The notes: generated from the sequence alone by a model not told the origin. A stretch of 64,000 nucleotides of DNA from Yinghuangia seranimata (GCF_029953285.1 NZ_JASAOI010000014.1:248001-312000), one strand, 5' to 3'. Counted from the first letter of the stretch, positions 1 through 8,876 are shown. Translations and numbers: made by a program.

Positions 1-100
1 GAGTGTGGCGCCGCGTCACGTCACTTCGCGCTGCTCTTCGCGAGGTGCATATCGGTTCACATTCGGGCATAAGGGCGCCCTGGCCCCTATTGACTTCGCG

Positions 101-145
101 TCAAAAGAACCAAATGGCCACCAGGTGGCCATTTGGTTCTTTTGA
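101..145. repeat. Perfect 22-bp inverted repeat with a 1-nt centre
   Basis: Bases 101-122 are the exact reverse complement of 124-145, with A123 between them. It lies in the AT-richer centre of the composite element. The second composite has only an imperfect palindrome at the matching place (about 28684-28710). It could be a protein-binding site, a cruciform or a transcript hairpin; no long T-run follows the stem. Confidence 0.9.
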
Positions 146-170
146 ACATTGTTTTCAGTATGGGGTCGGT

Positions 171-205
171 GGCCTGGTGGCCTGGTGGCCTGGTGGCCTG
201 GTGGC
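171..205. repeat. Tandem 8-bp repeat (GGCCTGGT, four copies plus GGC)
   Basis: Four head-to-tail copies of GGCCTGGT occupy 171-202, followed by a partial GGC. The other composite element has a single TCGGTGGCC at this place, so the array looks like a local expansion by replication slippage. No function can be assigned. Confidence 0.9.
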
Positions 206-323
206 GCGGGGCGGGCCCGGGCACCGGGCAGGCCGCGCACCCCACGCTCCAGGCCCCGCGCCCGCCACCCCACGTGAACCGCAGGCGGGCAGCGCGAAGC
301 GAAATGACGCGGCGCCACACCCC

Positions 324-478
324 CCGCCCCTCCCGCTAGTTGCCAAGGTCGTTAGCGCGGACGGCCTGCGGGTCAAGCCGCCCCCATCACCCCGGGACAG
401 GCCACCAGGACCGCGTCAGATCCACCGCGGCTTGACGCGCGGGACGGCCGCGCGAAAATCAAAAGGCGGGAGGGGCGG
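324..478 (+). repeat. Palindromic arm A of composite element copy 1
   Basis: An imperfect long inverted repeat running from a CCCCTCCC end to a GGGAGGGG end. It is homologous to arm B (28380-28531, minus strand) and arm C (28876-29028, plus strand). The core CACCCCGGGACAGGCCACC is retained, but the inner hairpin is more decayed than in B and C: GGTCAAGCCG replaces the TGTCAA-loop hairpin. The longest frame conserved between B and C meets a stop here, which argues against a protein. Confidence 0.7.
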
Positions 479-678
479 GAGGCCTCCAACCGCGGATCAG
501 GTCAGGGACGGTGCAGGCAGGCGCAGTCCACGCCGCCACGGTGCAGGCCACGAACGGTACAGCCCCCGGCCGTCCTCGCCGCAGGAGCAGGCCGACGTAC
601 TAGCGGCCGGCTGGCTCGCAAGCCGAAGGCGTGCCGCCGCAACGGAACGGAACCGACACCCTCAGGCGAAATCAGCAT

Positions 679-1590
679 CTACAGCGCGTCGGTGACGTCC
701 GTGTCCATCTGGGGGCCGATCACCGGGAGCGGGTAGACCGGTGGGGTGCCGCCGAACTCGGGGCAGAGGGACTGGTGGTCGCACCAGCCGCACAGGCGCG
801 TGCGGTTGGGGCGCCATTCGCCGGTGCGGGTGGCGGTCTGGATGGCCGTCCACAGGGCGCGCAACTTGCGTTCCACCGCGAGGAGATCGGACTCGTCGGG
901 GTCATAACGCAGGATGTTGCCGCTGCCCAGGTACACCAGTTGGAGGCGGCGGGGGAGCCGGCCGTGCTGGCGCCACAGGACCAGCGCGTAGAACTTCATC
1001 TGGAACAGCGCCTTGTCCTCGAACCGTTCGGACGGCGCTCGGCCGGTCTTGTAGTCGACGACCCGCAGGTCGCCGGTCGGCGCCACGTCGAGCCGGTCGA
1101 CGTAGCCGCGCAGGGTGAGGCCGCCGTCGAGCGTGGTCTCGACGTACAGTTCGCGGCGGGCCGGCTCCAGGAGGTTCGGGTCCTCGAGTGTGAAGTACCG
1201 CTCCACCAGCTGCTCGGCGCCGGTCAGCCACTCGGCGAGCTCGTCGGCCCGCACCCCGCCCTCGCCGTCGTCGAACAGCTCGGCCAACTCGGGCCGCTTG
1301 GCCAGGAGTTCGTCCCACGCCGGACGCACGAGGCCCTGCGCGGCCTGCGGGGTGCGCTCGCCGCGCGGGATGTCGAACAGCCGCTCCAGCACCGAGTGCA
1401 CGACGGTCCCTCGGGTCGCCGCCGCGCTCGGCTTCTCCGGCAGCTTGTCGATGACACGGAACCGGTACAGCAGCGGGCACTGCATGAAGTCCGCGGCCCG
1501 CGACGGCGACAGCGACACACCGCGCGAGTCGGGCGCGGGGCCGCCGCCGTCGGCGGTGTCGGCGGGGGAGTCGGTTCCGGTCGTACTCAT
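679..1590 (-). CDS. RecB-family / Cas4-like Fe-S exonuclease (PD-(D/E)XK)
   Basis: 303 aa, ATG at 1590. A PD-(D/E)XK nuclease core is visible: H65 in a GTVVHSVLE helix, D165 in GYVDRLD, and D179/K181 in VVDYKTG. Four cysteines (C38, C267, C270, C276) sit in the N-terminal CP and C-terminal CGWC...C arrangement that holds a [4Fe-4S] cluster in AddB, Cas4 and the RecB-nuclease family. Such proteins cleave or resect DNA ends. No cas genes, repeats or AddA/RecD-like helicase lie nearby, so this is a stand-alone housekeeping copy; in actinobacteria this family is common next to the proteasome region. It is divergent from the GH5 gene. The physiological substrate cannot be told from sequence. Confidence 0.85.
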   Translation of the reverse strand: MSTTGTDSPADTADGGGPAPDSRGVSLSPSRAADFMQCPLLYRFRVIDKLPEKPSAAATRGTVVHSVLERLFDIPRGERTPQAAQGLVRPAWDELLAKRPELAELFDDGEGGVRADELAEWLTGAEQLVERYFTLEDPNLLEPARRELYVETTLDGGLTLRGYVDRLDVAPTGDLRVVDYKTGRAPSERFEDKALFQMKFYALVLWRQHGRLPRRLQLVYLGSGNILRYDPDESDLLAVERKLRALWTAIQTATRTGEWRPNRTRLCGWCDHQSLCPEFGGTPPVYPLPVIGPQMDTDVTDAL

Positions 1591-1857
1591 GCGAGCCAGA
1601 GTACGGGCCGCCGCAGACATCACCGCATCCCGATCCCCGCACCGGTGAAGGCCAGAGGGCTGTTCGACCGAACATCTGACCCGTACGCCCCGTCCGAGAG
1701 CGGCTCCGGCGCATCTGGGAAGTTGCCGCACCCGCCAGTAACATCCGTCGCGCTCGTGCACCACCGTCGCACCCGTCCCGCGGGCCGCTTCCGCACGCCC
1801 GCGACCGGCGCCCGTCCCGCTCGTGCCCCCGACGCCCCACGCCGAAAGGCCCCGTGC

Positions 1858-3285
1858 ATGCGCCACCGCCTCCACCCCGCCGTGTCCCTCACCGCCGCGG
1901 CCCTCCTCGTCGCCGCCGTCCCCGGCACCGCCGAGGCCCACCCCGGACACGGCCACGGCCGCCCCGACCGCGTCACCGTCGGCGACCGCACCTACATCGC
2001 CGACGAGCAGGGACGCGCCACCCAGTGGCGCGGGTTCAACCTCTCCGACAAGGGCCACCGCGGCACCGAGGCCTTCGCCGACATCCACGAGAGCGACCTG
2101 CGCGACATGGCCGCGCGCGGCTTCAACCTCGCCCGCCTGGCGTTCTTCTGGGACGACCTCGAGCCCACCCGCGGCCACTACGACCGCAGCTACCTCGCCA
2201 AGATGCGCCGCATCCTCGACTGGGCCGACAAGTACCACGTCAAGGTCGTCCTCGACGCCCACCAGGACATCTACGGCCCGCACTTCGGCGCCCGCGGCAT
2301 CCCCGACTGGGCCACCCGCGACGACGGCCTGCCGTTCGAGCCGATCCCGAACGACTGGTTCTCCGAGTACTTCGAGCCGTCCGTCCAGACCGCGTTCGAC
2401 CACCTGTACAACGACCGCGACCTGCGCGCCGCGCACGCCCGCATGTGGATGACCGTCGCCGCGTCCCTCGGCCACCACCCCGCGCTGCTCGGCTACGACC
2501 TGATGAACGAGCCGTTCGCCAAGTTCCTCGAAGGCGAGGACCTGCCCACCGCCGCCGCCCGGTTCGAGGCCACCGAGCTCACCGAGATGTGGAACCGGCT
2601 CGCCGACGCCGTTCGCCTCGTCGACCGCGACTCCTGGGTCTTCGTCGAACCCACCGTCATCGTCGGCCTCGGCGTCCCCACCTCGCTCGGCACCATCGAC
2701 GACCCGCACGCCGGCTACGCCCCGCACTTCTACGAGACCGCCATGGAGAGCGGCGCCGACTACGACCCCTCGGGCCCGTTCATCCCGAACTACGTCGCCG
2801 CCATCGGCGCCTACCCCGCCCAGCACCGCATGCCGGTCATCGTGGGGGAGTGGGGCGGCAACCCGACCACCCCCAACGCGGGCCGGTTCATCAACGACAT
2901 GACCGCCGCCATGAACGGCTTCGCCGACGGCTGGACGTGGTGGCAGTGGTGCCGCGGCAACGGCGGCTACTGCAACCTCAACCCCGCCGGCGAGTGGCGC
3001 CCCAACACCGACCTGCTCGCCCAGCCCTACGCGCGCGCCGTCGCCGGCAACCCGCTCAGCACCGGCTACGACCCGGCCACGCACACCTTCAAGCTCACCT
3101 ACACCACGACCGAGTCCGCCGACGGCCCCACCGAGATCACCGTCCCGCGCGTCGCCTACCCCGGCGGCTTCCGCGTCAGCGTCGACGGCGCCAAGGCCTC
3201 CTGGGACGACCGCGGCCAGACCGTACGCGTCAGCACCCACGGCCGCCCCGGCGGCACCTACACGGTGACCATCACCCCGCGCTGA
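1858..3285 (+). CDS. Secreted glycoside hydrolase family 5 (endoglycoceramidase-like)
   Basis: 475 aa from the ATG at 1858. A signal peptide (about residues 1-27, AEA cleavage) precedes a GH5 TIM barrel. The catalytic acid/base is E218 in the NEP motif and the nucleophile is E331 in EWGG; the strand motif DAHQDIYG near residue 135 and PHFYE near 290 also fit. The layout (GFN...ARLAFFWDDLEP, a long loop after DAHQD, and a small beta C-terminal domain from about residue 385) resembles endoglycoceramidases and related glycolipid hydrolases more than classical endoglucanases. It should act outside the cell on a beta-glycoside; cellulose-type substrates remain possible. It is monocistronic and ends 39 bp before the convergent protease gene. 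Codon use is biased to C at third positions, as in its neighbours. Confidence 0.85.
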   Translation: MRHRLHPAVSLTAAALLVAAVPGTAEAHPGHGHGRPDRVTVGDRTYIADEQGRATQWRGFNLSDKGHRGTEAFADIHESDLRDMAARGFNLARLAFFWDDLEPTRGHYDRSYLAKMRRILDWADKYHVKVVLDAHQDIYGPHFGARGIPDWATRDDGLPFEPIPNDWFSEYFEPSVQTAFDHLYNDRDLRAAHARMWMTVAASLGHHPALLGYDLMNEPFAKFLEGEDLPTAAARFEATELTEMWNRLADAVRLVDRDSWVFVEPTVIVGLGVPTSLGTIDDPHAGYAPHFYETAMESGADYDPSGPFIPNYVAAIGAYPAQHRMPVIVGEWGGNPTTPNAGRFINDMTAAMNGFADGWTWWQWCRGNGGYCNLNPAGEWRPNTDLLAQPYARAVAGNPLSTGYDPATHTFKLTYTTTESADGPTEITVPRVAYPGGFRVSVDGAKASWDDRGQTVRVSTHGRPGGTYTVTITPR

Positions 3286-3324
3286 CCCCGACCCGCACCG
3301 CGACGCGGCGGCGGGAGCCCGGCC

Positions 3325-4572
3325 TCACCCGGCCGACGGCTCCCGCCGCATCAGCCCCAGGAACGCCTTCTCCACATCGCTCCGCGCCAGCACCCCGTAC
3401 ACGCTGCCGTCCTCCTCGACGACCAGGTACTCCGTCGCCGGCGTCGCCCGCAGCGCCACCAGCAGATCCTCCCCGGCCAGCTCCGCCGACACCCGCAGGC
3501 CCGGCTGCAGATCGCGCGCCAGCGGACCCACCGCCACCCACGGCCGGCGCTGCTGCGGCGTCGCCGCCACCCGCGACTCCCGCACCAGCGCCATTGGCTC
3601 GCCGTTCCGGTCCACGACCACCAGCGCCTGCGCACCCGCCTCACCGGCGCGCCGCAGCGCCTCCGCCAGCGGCAGATCGGCCTGCACGGGAATGGCCCGG
3701 CGCGTCAACGGCCGCACCCGCAACGACGGCAGCCGCTCCCGCAACTGCTCGCCGCGCAGCGACTGGACGGCGCCCGTCCACATGAAACCGGCGATCAGAC
3801 CGCCGCACACCACCGTGTAGAGGCGCATCCACCCGTCGTCGTTGCGCGACCACACGACCGCCACGACCAGCACCGCGACCGCCAGCACGCGGCCCGCCCA
3901 CGACGCGGCCACCGTGCCCGCCATCGGCCGCTTCGTCGCGCCCCACACACCCGCCCGCAACATGCGGCCGCCGTCCAACGGCAGCCCCGGCAGCAGGTTG
4001 AACACCGCGACCATCAGGTTCGACACCGCCAGCAGCGCCACCATGCGCCCGGTCAGCGACTCGACGTCCAACGCCAGCCCCAGGCCCCAGAAACCGCCCG
4101 CCAGCGCCAGCGACAACGCCGGCCCGGCCGCCGCCACCGCGAACTCCCGGCCCGCCGTCTCCGGCTTGTCGATCTCCGAGACCCCGCCCAGGAACTGGAT
4201 CGTGATGCGGTGCACCGGCAACCCGAACCGCAGCGCCGTGAGCGCGTGCGCCAACTCGTGCACCAGCACCGAGATGTACAGCAGCACCGCGAACAGGAAC
4301 GCGACCAGGTACTTCCACGACTCCAGCTGCGGGAACAACCGCCCGAACGTCGGCGCGAACAACAGCGTGATGATCAGCGCGATCGCGAACCACGACGTCG
4401 ACACATAGACGGGGACGCCGAACGGCCGCCCCATCAACAGCCCGCCGCCCGAAGCGCCCTGGCCCTGCGGACCGCCCGGACCGGACCCCGACCCGGAACC
4501 CGCACCCGGCGCCGCGCCGCCCCCCGCCCCCTGCTGCCCGCCCCACCCTTGCGACCCGCCAGATGAACTCAC
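3325..4572 (-). CDS. Site-2 protease family (M50) metalloprotease with CBS domains
   Basis: 415 aa, GTG start at 4572. A Gly/Pro/Ser-rich disordered N-terminus (about 1-45) is followed by four to six hydrophobic segments carrying the zinc site HELAH (residues 105-109) and the distal PGLPLDGG motif (D200). A cytosolic pair of CBS domains occupies about residues 260-405. This is the FtsH-independent intramembrane protease type related to SpoIVFB and mycobacterial Rip-like proteins; CBS domains in this family bind nucleotides and may gate activity. The substrate is probably a membrane-anchored regulator but is unknown. It is divergent from trmI (81 bp between starts), so the two may share a promoter region. 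Confidence 0.88.
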   Translation of the reverse strand: MSSSGGSQGWGGQQGAGGGAAPGAGSGSGSGPGGPQGQGASGGGLLMGRPFGVPVYVSTSWFAIALIITLLFAPTFGRLFPQLESWKYLVAFLFAVLLYISVLVHELAHALTALRFGLPVHRITIQFLGGVSEIDKPETAGREFAVAAAGPALSLALAGGFWGLGLALDVESLTGRMVALLAVSNLMVAVFNLLPGLPLDGGRMLRAGVWGATKRPMAGTVAASWAGRVLAVAVLVVAVVWSRNDDGWMRLYTVVCGGLIAGFMWTGAVQSLRGEQLRERLPSLRVRPLTRRAIPVQADLPLAEALRRAGEAGAQALVVVDRNGEPMALVRESRVAATPQQRRPWVAVGPLARDLQPGLRVSAELAGEDLLVALRATPATEYLVVEEDGSVYGVLARSDVEKAFLGLMRREPSAG

Positions 4573-4639
4573 GACTCGATGTTATTCGGTGCCCCCTCCG
4601 CAGGCCGATCCCCTGGTCAGCGCGTCGCCCGCGGACCGG

Positions 4640-4645
4640 TACCCT
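4640..4645 (+). promoter_or_regulatory. Candidate -10 box for leaderless trmI
   Basis: TACCCT ends 7 nt before the ATG at 4653, which would place the transcript start at the start codon. No Shine-Dalgarno sequence precedes that ATG. This is inference from spacing only. Confidence 0.4.
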
Positions 4646-4652
4646 TGTCCGC

Positions 4653-5537
4653 ATGTCTGAACCGACCGGTGCCGCCCGTCGTCGCGGGCCTTTCCAGGTC
4701 GGGGACCAAGTGCAGCTCACCGACCCCAAGGGCCGTCACCACACCTTCACCCTCGAAGCGGGCAAGGCCTTCCACACCCACAAGGGTTCGTTCCCCCACG
4801 ACGAACTCATCGGCGCCCCTGAGGGCACCGTTGTGCGGTCCTCCGGGAACTTCGACTACCTGGCGCTGCGGCCTCTGCTCCCCGACTTCGTCCTGTCCAT
4901 GCCCCGCGGTGCGGCGGTGATCTACCCCAAGGACGCGGGGCAGATCATCGCGATGGCCGACATCTTCGCCGGCGCCCGCGTCGTCGAGGCCGGCGTCGGC
5001 TCCGGCGCGCTCAGCACCTTCCTGCTGCGCGCCGTCGGCGACCAGGGGCAGCTGTCGTCGTACGAACGACGCCAGGACTTCGCGGACATCGCGAAGAAGA
5101 ACGTCGAGCGCTACTTCGGCGGCCCGCACCCCGCGTGGAAGCTCACCGTGGGCGACCTCCAGGACAACCTCGTCGAGACCGACGTCGACCGCGTCATCCT
5201 CGACATGCTCGCTCCCTGGGAGTGCCTCGAGGCGGTCCACAAGGCACTCGTCCCCGGCGGCCTGGTGTGCTGCTACGTGGCCACCACCACCCAGCTGGCC
5301 CGCACCGTCGAGACCATGCGCGCCATGCGCTGCTTCACCGAGCCCCAGTCCTGGGAGTCGATGGTGCGCACGTGGCACGTCGAGGGTCTCGCGGTACGCC
5401 CCGACCACCGCATGATCGGGCACACCGGCTTCCTGGTGACCGCCCGCCGCATGGCCGACGGCGTCGACGCCCCCATGCGCCGCCGCCGCCCCTCCAAGGG
5501 CTACGACAGCGAGGACTACGAGGCCCCCGAGGTCTGA
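4653..5537 (+). CDS. trmI: tRNA (adenine-58-N1)-methyltransferase
   Basis: 294 aa from the ATG at 4653. It makes m1A58 in the T-loop of tRNA using S-adenosylmethionine and works as a homotetramer. The N-terminal beta domain (about 10-75) is followed by a Rossmann methyltransferase domain with motif I VVEAGVGSGAL (about 110-120) and the DRVILDMLAPWE motif that carries the catalytic Asp. The length is normal for actinobacterial TrmI. An upstream in-frame ATG-like extension has no homologous content, and the 4653 start fits a leaderless promoter. In actinobacteria this gene commonly lies just upstream of arc/mpa, as here. A strong hairpin follows. Confidence 0.93.
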   Translation: MSEPTGAARRRGPFQVGDQVQLTDPKGRHHTFTLEAGKAFHTHKGSFPHDELIGAPEGTVVRSSGNFDYLALRPLLPDFVLSMPRGAAVIYPKDAGQIIAMADIFAGARVVEAGVGSGALSTFLLRAVGDQGQLSSYERRQDFADIAKKNVERYFGGPHPAWKLTVGDLQDNLVETDVDRVILDMLAPWECLEAVHKALVPGGLVCCYVATTTQLARTVETMRAMRCFTEPQSWESMVRTWHVEGLAVRPDHRMIGHTGFLVTARRMADGVDAPMRRRRPSKGYDSEDYEAPEV

Positions 5538-5575
5538 CCCCGTCCGACCCTGTCCGGTCACCACCCGATTCGTCC

Positions 5576-5613
5576 CCGGGGCGGCCCCGCTCGTGCGAGC
5601 GGAGCCGCCCCGG
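5576..5613 (+). terminator. Hairpin terminator after trmI
   Basis: A perfect outer 10-bp stem, CCGGGGCGGC at 5576-5585 pairing with 5604-5613, encloses a second CGCTCG/CGAGCG stem. There is no long U-run, as is usual for terminators in high-GC actinobacteria. Confidence 0.7.
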
Positions 5614-5640
5614 ACCCTTTTCCGGGCGCCGCCGGCCCAC

Positions 5641-5646
5641 TAACGT
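5641..5646 (+). promoter_or_regulatory. Candidate -10 box TAACGT
   Basis: TAACGT lies 8 nt upstream of the GTG at 5655 and directly after the trmI terminator. No Shine-Dalgarno is visible, so a leaderless transcript is plausible. Confidence 0.35.
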
Positions 5647-5654
5647 GGCCGTCC

Positions 5655-6446
5655 GTGGCGGATGAACACAACGCGTCGGAAGTCGCAGGTCCCGACCCGG
5701 ACCCCACGGCGGTCGAGCCCGCGCCGGAACCGGCCTCAGAATCGGCATCGGAACCGGCGTCGGAGTCGACCGAACTGGTCCGGATCGTCGCCGAGCAGCC
5801 CCGCGTCCCCAAGCCCGACGTGAAGAACTCCGTCGTCCTGGCGACCGCAGCCTGCCTGCTCGCCTTCACCGGCGTCTGCGGCGTCGCCATATGGACGGCG
5901 TCCCGCTTCGACGGCGGCGTCCCCGGCATAACCTCGCCCGCCAACGGCCACCGCGAGGCCCCGATCATCCCCGTGTCCGAGCGCACCGGACACCCCGCGG
6001 AGCCCGGCACACAGCCGCCCGGCGGCCCCGCCGAACCGGCCCCCGGCCCGCGCGCCACCACCCCGCAGACCGGCCGCGGCAGCGACCGTCCGCCGGCCGC
6101 CCCCGACTGGGGCGCGCTGCAGTACCCGATCGACTGCGGCGGCGGCCCCGTGGAGGTCGTCAAAGCCCTTCCCGTGCCCCCGGAGGCCGGGGGACGGTAT
6201 GTCGTCCAGGTCCACTGCGTTGCGGGCTCAGGAACCGCCCCTGACGCCCTCTACGGGTACACCCTGGGCGCGGACGGAACCCCCACGCCCACCCGTACGC
6301 TCCTCGACACCACGGCCGACCGCGTCGTGCGCTCGCTCACGGCCACCGCGGACGGCAAGATCACCGCGGAGCTGCTGGGCTGGTCGTCCGACCTGGTGCC
6401 GCGCAGCAGCCCCGACGTCACCGAGACCCGCGTCCTGACCCCGTAG
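5655..6446 (+). CDS. Membrane-anchored hypothetical protein
   Basis: 263 aa, GTG start at 5655. Residues 1-58 are acidic and proline/glutamate rich (cytoplasmic). One transmembrane helix spans about 59-81, followed by a Pro/Gly-rich extracytoplasmic linker and then a compact C-terminal domain (about 155-260) with two cysteines that could form a disulfide (one in IDCGGG, one in VHCVAG). I do not recognise the family. Its place between trmI and the ferredoxin/arc pair recurs in related actinobacteria as an uncharacterised membrane protein (recollection, not a search). It is transcribed alone, with a promoter directly after the trmI terminator. Confidence 0.8.
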   Translation: MADEHNASEVAGPDPDPTAVEPAPEPASESASEPASESTELVRIVAEQPRVPKPDVKNSVVLATAACLLAFTGVCGVAIWTASRFDGGVPGITSPANGHREAPIIPVSERTGHPAEPGTQPPGGPAEPAPGPRATTPQTGRGSDRPPAAPDWGALQYPIDCGGGPVEVVKALPVPPEAGGRYVVQVHCVAGSGTAPDALYGYTLGADGTPTPTRTLLDTTADRVVRSLTATADGKITAELLGWSSDLVPRSSPDVTETRVLTP

Positions 6447-6549
6447 ACCCCCGCAGACCTCCCGGACCCGCCGTCCGCCGCAACCGGCCCGAACAGCCAA
6501 CCCAGGTCACCCATACGGAGTCTGGCGCCCCGTCAGGCGCCGTCCCGGG

Positions 6550-6837
6550 TCAGACCGCGTCCGGCCCGTAGACCTCGACGCCATCCGAAACACGCCGCAT
6601 GTGAATGCACTCGCCAGGACACTTGCGTGTGGCGTCGATCACTTCCACCAGGAGCGGAACCGGAACCGGAACCGCCGCCCCCGGATCGGTGCGCAGCTCG
6701 TCGTCGTCGCCCTTCACGTAGGCGAGACCGTCGATGTCCAGCTCGAACACTTCGCGGGCGAACTGCACGCAGATTCCGTCACCGGTGCAAAGATCCTGGT
6801 CGATCCACACCTCAAGAGGTTCATTCTCGGCGGACAT
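6550..6837 (-). CDS. 3Fe-4S ferredoxin
   Basis: 95 aa from the ATG at 6837. Cysteines C17, C23 and C73 (CTGDGIC ... KCPGEC, with C77 after the proline) form the pattern of actinobacterial [3Fe-4S] ferredoxins, in which the second canonical Cys is replaced (here by D20). Such ferredoxins pass electrons to cytochromes P450 or other oxygenases. No P450 lies nearby, so the partner is unknown. It is short and acidic, as usual. A longer in-frame reading upstream has no family similarity, so the 6837 start is preferred. It is divergent from arc across a 223-bp gap. Confidence 0.88.
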   Translation of the reverse strand: MSAENEPLEVWIDQDLCTGDGICVQFAREVFELDIDGLAYVKGDDDELRTDPGAAVPVPVPLLVEVIDATRKCPGECIHMRRVSDGVEVYGPDAV

Positions 6838-7060
6838 CGAGCCTCGCACTTCACCGTTTCGTACCGGGATCCGACCAAGAGACCCTACCCCCGACGGCTT
6901 CTTGATGTTGTCGGGTGGGTATCTGGACCACACAACAGTGGGGGCAATCGCAAGGGTGAAGATCGGACACGCCCGCATCGTCTTTTGATCAAGGGGTTTC
7001 AACCCCTCCTGCCACAGGTAGGGTCGGAGACGTCGCAGCTCCCAGGAGGAGGTGAGGACC
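6838..7060. promoter_or_regulatory. Divergent regulatory region between ferredoxin and arc
   Basis: This holds a 14-nt palindrome (GGGGTT-TC-AACCCC, 6993-7006) and a -10-like TAGGGT (7019-7024) ahead of arc, with an AGGAGG ribosome site at 7047-7052. The palindrome lies where an operator for arc would be expected. This is suggestive only; no known regulator motif is recognised. Confidence 0.35.
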
Positions 7061-8833
7061 GTGGCAGCCCACGACGACGACATGAACCGTGGCGGGAGGC
7101 CGGCTCGGGGTACGGACGACCTCATGAGCCAGGTGTCCTTTCTTGAGCAGGAAGTCGCCGTCCTGCGTCGCAAGCTCGCCGACTCGCCGCGTCAGACGAG
7201 GATGCTGGAGGAGCGCATTGTCGAGCTCCAGACCAGCCTCGCAGGTCTGACCACACAGAACGAGCGGCTGGTGGCGACGCTCCGAGAGGCCCGCGATCAG
7301 ATCGTGGCCCTCAAGGAGGAGGTGGACAGGCTCGCGCAGCCACCTTCCGGATTCGGCGTATTCCTGAACGCAAACGATGACGGCACGGCGGACATCTTCA
7401 CCGGAGGCCGCAAGCTCCGCGTGAACGTCAGCCCCAACCTCGACCTCGACGACCTCCAGCGTGGCCAGGAGGTCATGCTCAACGAGGCGCTCAACGTGGT
7501 CGACGCCATGGAGTTCGAGCGGATCGGCGATGTCGTGATGCTCAAGGAACTCCTCGAAGACGGCGAACGCGCCCTGGTCATCGGGCACACCGACGAGGAG
7601 CGCGTGGTGCGCCTCGCCGAACCGCTGCTCGACGGACCGCTCCGGGCGGGGGACTCCCTGCTCCTCGAACCGCGCTCCGGGTACGTGTACGAACGCGTCC
7701 CCAAGAGCGAGGTCGAGGAACTGGTCCTCGAAGAGGTGCCGGACATCGACTACACCAAGATCGGCGGTCTGCGAAACCAGATCGAGCTGATCCGCGACGC
7801 TGTCGAACTGCCGTACCTCCACCCGGATCTGTTCAAGGAGCACGAACTCCGACCCCCCAAGGGCATCCTGCTCTACGGGCCCCCCGGATGCGGAAAGACG
7901 CTCATCGCCAAGGCGGTCGCCAACTCGCTCGCCAAGAAGGTCGCCGAGGCCAAGGGCGGCAACGGCGAACAGGGCAAGAGCTACTTCCTCAACATCAAGG
8001 GCCCCGAGCTGCTCAACAAGTACGTCGGTGAGACCGAGCGGCACATCCGCCTGGTCTTCCAGCGGGCGCGCGAAAAGGCCAGCGAGGGAACCCCCGTCAT
8101 CGTCTTCTTCGACGAGATGGACTCGCTGTTCCGCACCCGGGGCTCGGGCGTCAGCTCGGACGTGGAGAACACCATCGTCCCGCAGCTGCTCTCCGAGATC
8201 GACGGCGTGGAGGGCCTGGAGAACGTCATCGTCATCGGCGCCTCGAACCGCGAGGACATGATCGACCCGGCGATCCTGCGCCCGGGCCGACTGGACGTGA
8301 AGATCAAGATCGAGCGTCCGGACGCCGAGGCGGCCAAGGACATCTTCGCCAAGTACCTGACGGCCAACCTCCCGCTCCACGAGGACGACCTGAAGGAACA
8401 CAGCGAGGACAAGGCCACCACCGTCGCCAACATGATCCAGCGGGCCGTCGAGCGGATGTACGCCGAGTCCGAGGAGAACCGCTTCCTCGAGGTCACGTAC
8501 GCCAACGGCGACAAGGAGACCTTGTACTTCAAGGACTTCAACTCCGGCGCCATGATCGAGAACATCGTCGGCCGCGCCAAGAAGATGGCCATCAAGGACT
8601 TCCTCGAGCTGGGCCACAAGGGCATCCGCGTCTCGCACCTCCTCGCCGCCTGTGTGGACGAGTTCAAGGAGAACGAGGACCTGCCCAACACCACCAACCC
8701 CGACGACTGGGCCCGGATCTCCGGCAAGAAGGGCGAGCGGATCGTCTACATCCGCACGCTCGTCACGGGCAAGCAGGGATCCGACGCCGGACGCTCCATC
8801 GACACGGTCGCCAACACCGGACAGTACCTGTGA
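7061..8833 (+). CDS. arc: Proteasome-associated AAA ATPase (ARC/Mpa)
   Basis: 590 aa. GTG at 7061 is chosen because AGGAGG lies 8 nt upstream; GTG 7052 would put the ribosome site inside the start. An N-terminal coiled coil (about 25-92) captures Pup, two OB folds follow (about 95-230), then an AAA domain with Walker A GPPGCGKT (273-280), Walker [10 protein letters not shown] and the sensor/arginine-finger region. The C-terminus ends GQYL, the penultimate-Tyr motif that docks on the 20S proteasome. The hexamer unfolds pupylated proteins and feeds them to PrcBA. It is followed by a strong terminator, so it is probably transcribed apart from dop-pup-prcBA. Confidence 0.97.
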   Translation: MAAHDDDMNRGGRPARGTDDLMSQVSFLEQEVAVLRRKLADSPRQTRMLEERIVELQTSLAGLTTQNERLVATLREARDQIVALKEEVDRLAQPPSGFGVFLNANDDGTADIFTGGRKLRVNVSPNLDLDDLQRGQEVMLNEALNVVDAMEFERIGDVVMLKELLEDGERALVIGHTDEERVVRLAEPLLDGPLRAGDSLLLEPRSGYVYERVPKSEVEELVLEEVPDIDYTKIGGLRNQIELIRDAVELPYLHPDLFKEHELRPPKGILLYGPPGCGKTLIAKAVANSLAKKVAEAKGGNGEQGKSYFLNIKGPELLNKYVGETERHIRLVFQRAREKASEGTPVIVFFDEMDSLFRTRGSGVSSDVENTIVPQLLSEIDGVEGLENVIVIGASNREDMIDPAILRPGRLDVKIKIERPDAEAAKDIFAKYLTANLPLHEDDLKEHSEDKATTVANMIQRAVERMYAESEENRFLEVTYANGDKETLYFKDFNSGAMIENIVGRAKKMAIKDFLELGHKGIRVSHLLAACVDEFKENEDLPNTTNPDDWARISGKKGERIVYIRTLVTGKQGSDAGRSIDTVANTGQYL

Positions 8834-8838
8834 CACCT

Positions 8839-8876
8839 GCCGCCGCGGCCCACACGTTGCTGTGGGCCGCGGCGGC
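8839..8876 (+). terminator. Terminator after arc
   Basis: A perfect 16-bp GC-rich stem (8839-8854 with 8861-8876) around a CGTTGC loop, starting 6 nt after the arc stop codon. Confidence 0.8.

Larger units (their letters stand above)
1..515. repeat. Composite inverted-repeat element, copy 1 (left end cut by the window)
   Basis: No gene is supported here. The stretch is a second copy, in opposite orientation, of the element at 28345-29064. Bases 3-40 are an inverted match to about 280-318. The centre (about 45-240) matches the reverse complement of the 28.62-28.80 kb centre, sharing TTTTCAGTA, TCGGTGGCC and CCCTATT blocks in the same order. The right arm (324-478) matches the arms at 28380-28531 and 28876-29028. 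Homology stops at the 18-base end motif CAGGTCAGGGACGGTGCA (498-515). The open frames across it are not preserved between copies, so I read it as non-coding. Bases 516-678 hold nothing I can identify. The element family itself is unrecognised. Confidence 0.75.

Noticed and set aside
3-695. 230-codon open frame at the left end (and several 60-150-codon frames at 28.3-29.2 kb)
   Set aside because: They run through the inverted-repeat elements. Both begin alike only because the repeat does, the frame is not preserved in other copies, and no domain is visible.
679-3240. 853-codon minus-strand frame covering the GH5 gene
   Set aside because: Only the first-named nuclease part (679-1590) has family motifs; the rest is the antisense shadow of the GH5 gene.
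6985-7024. TTGATC/TAGGGT as a -35/-10 pair for arc
   Set aside because: The spacer is 28 nt, too long; only the -10-like box and palindrome are kept as tentative.
7052-7060. GTG 7052 as the arc start
   Set aside because: It overlaps the AGGAGG ribosome site; GTG 7061 has correct spacing.
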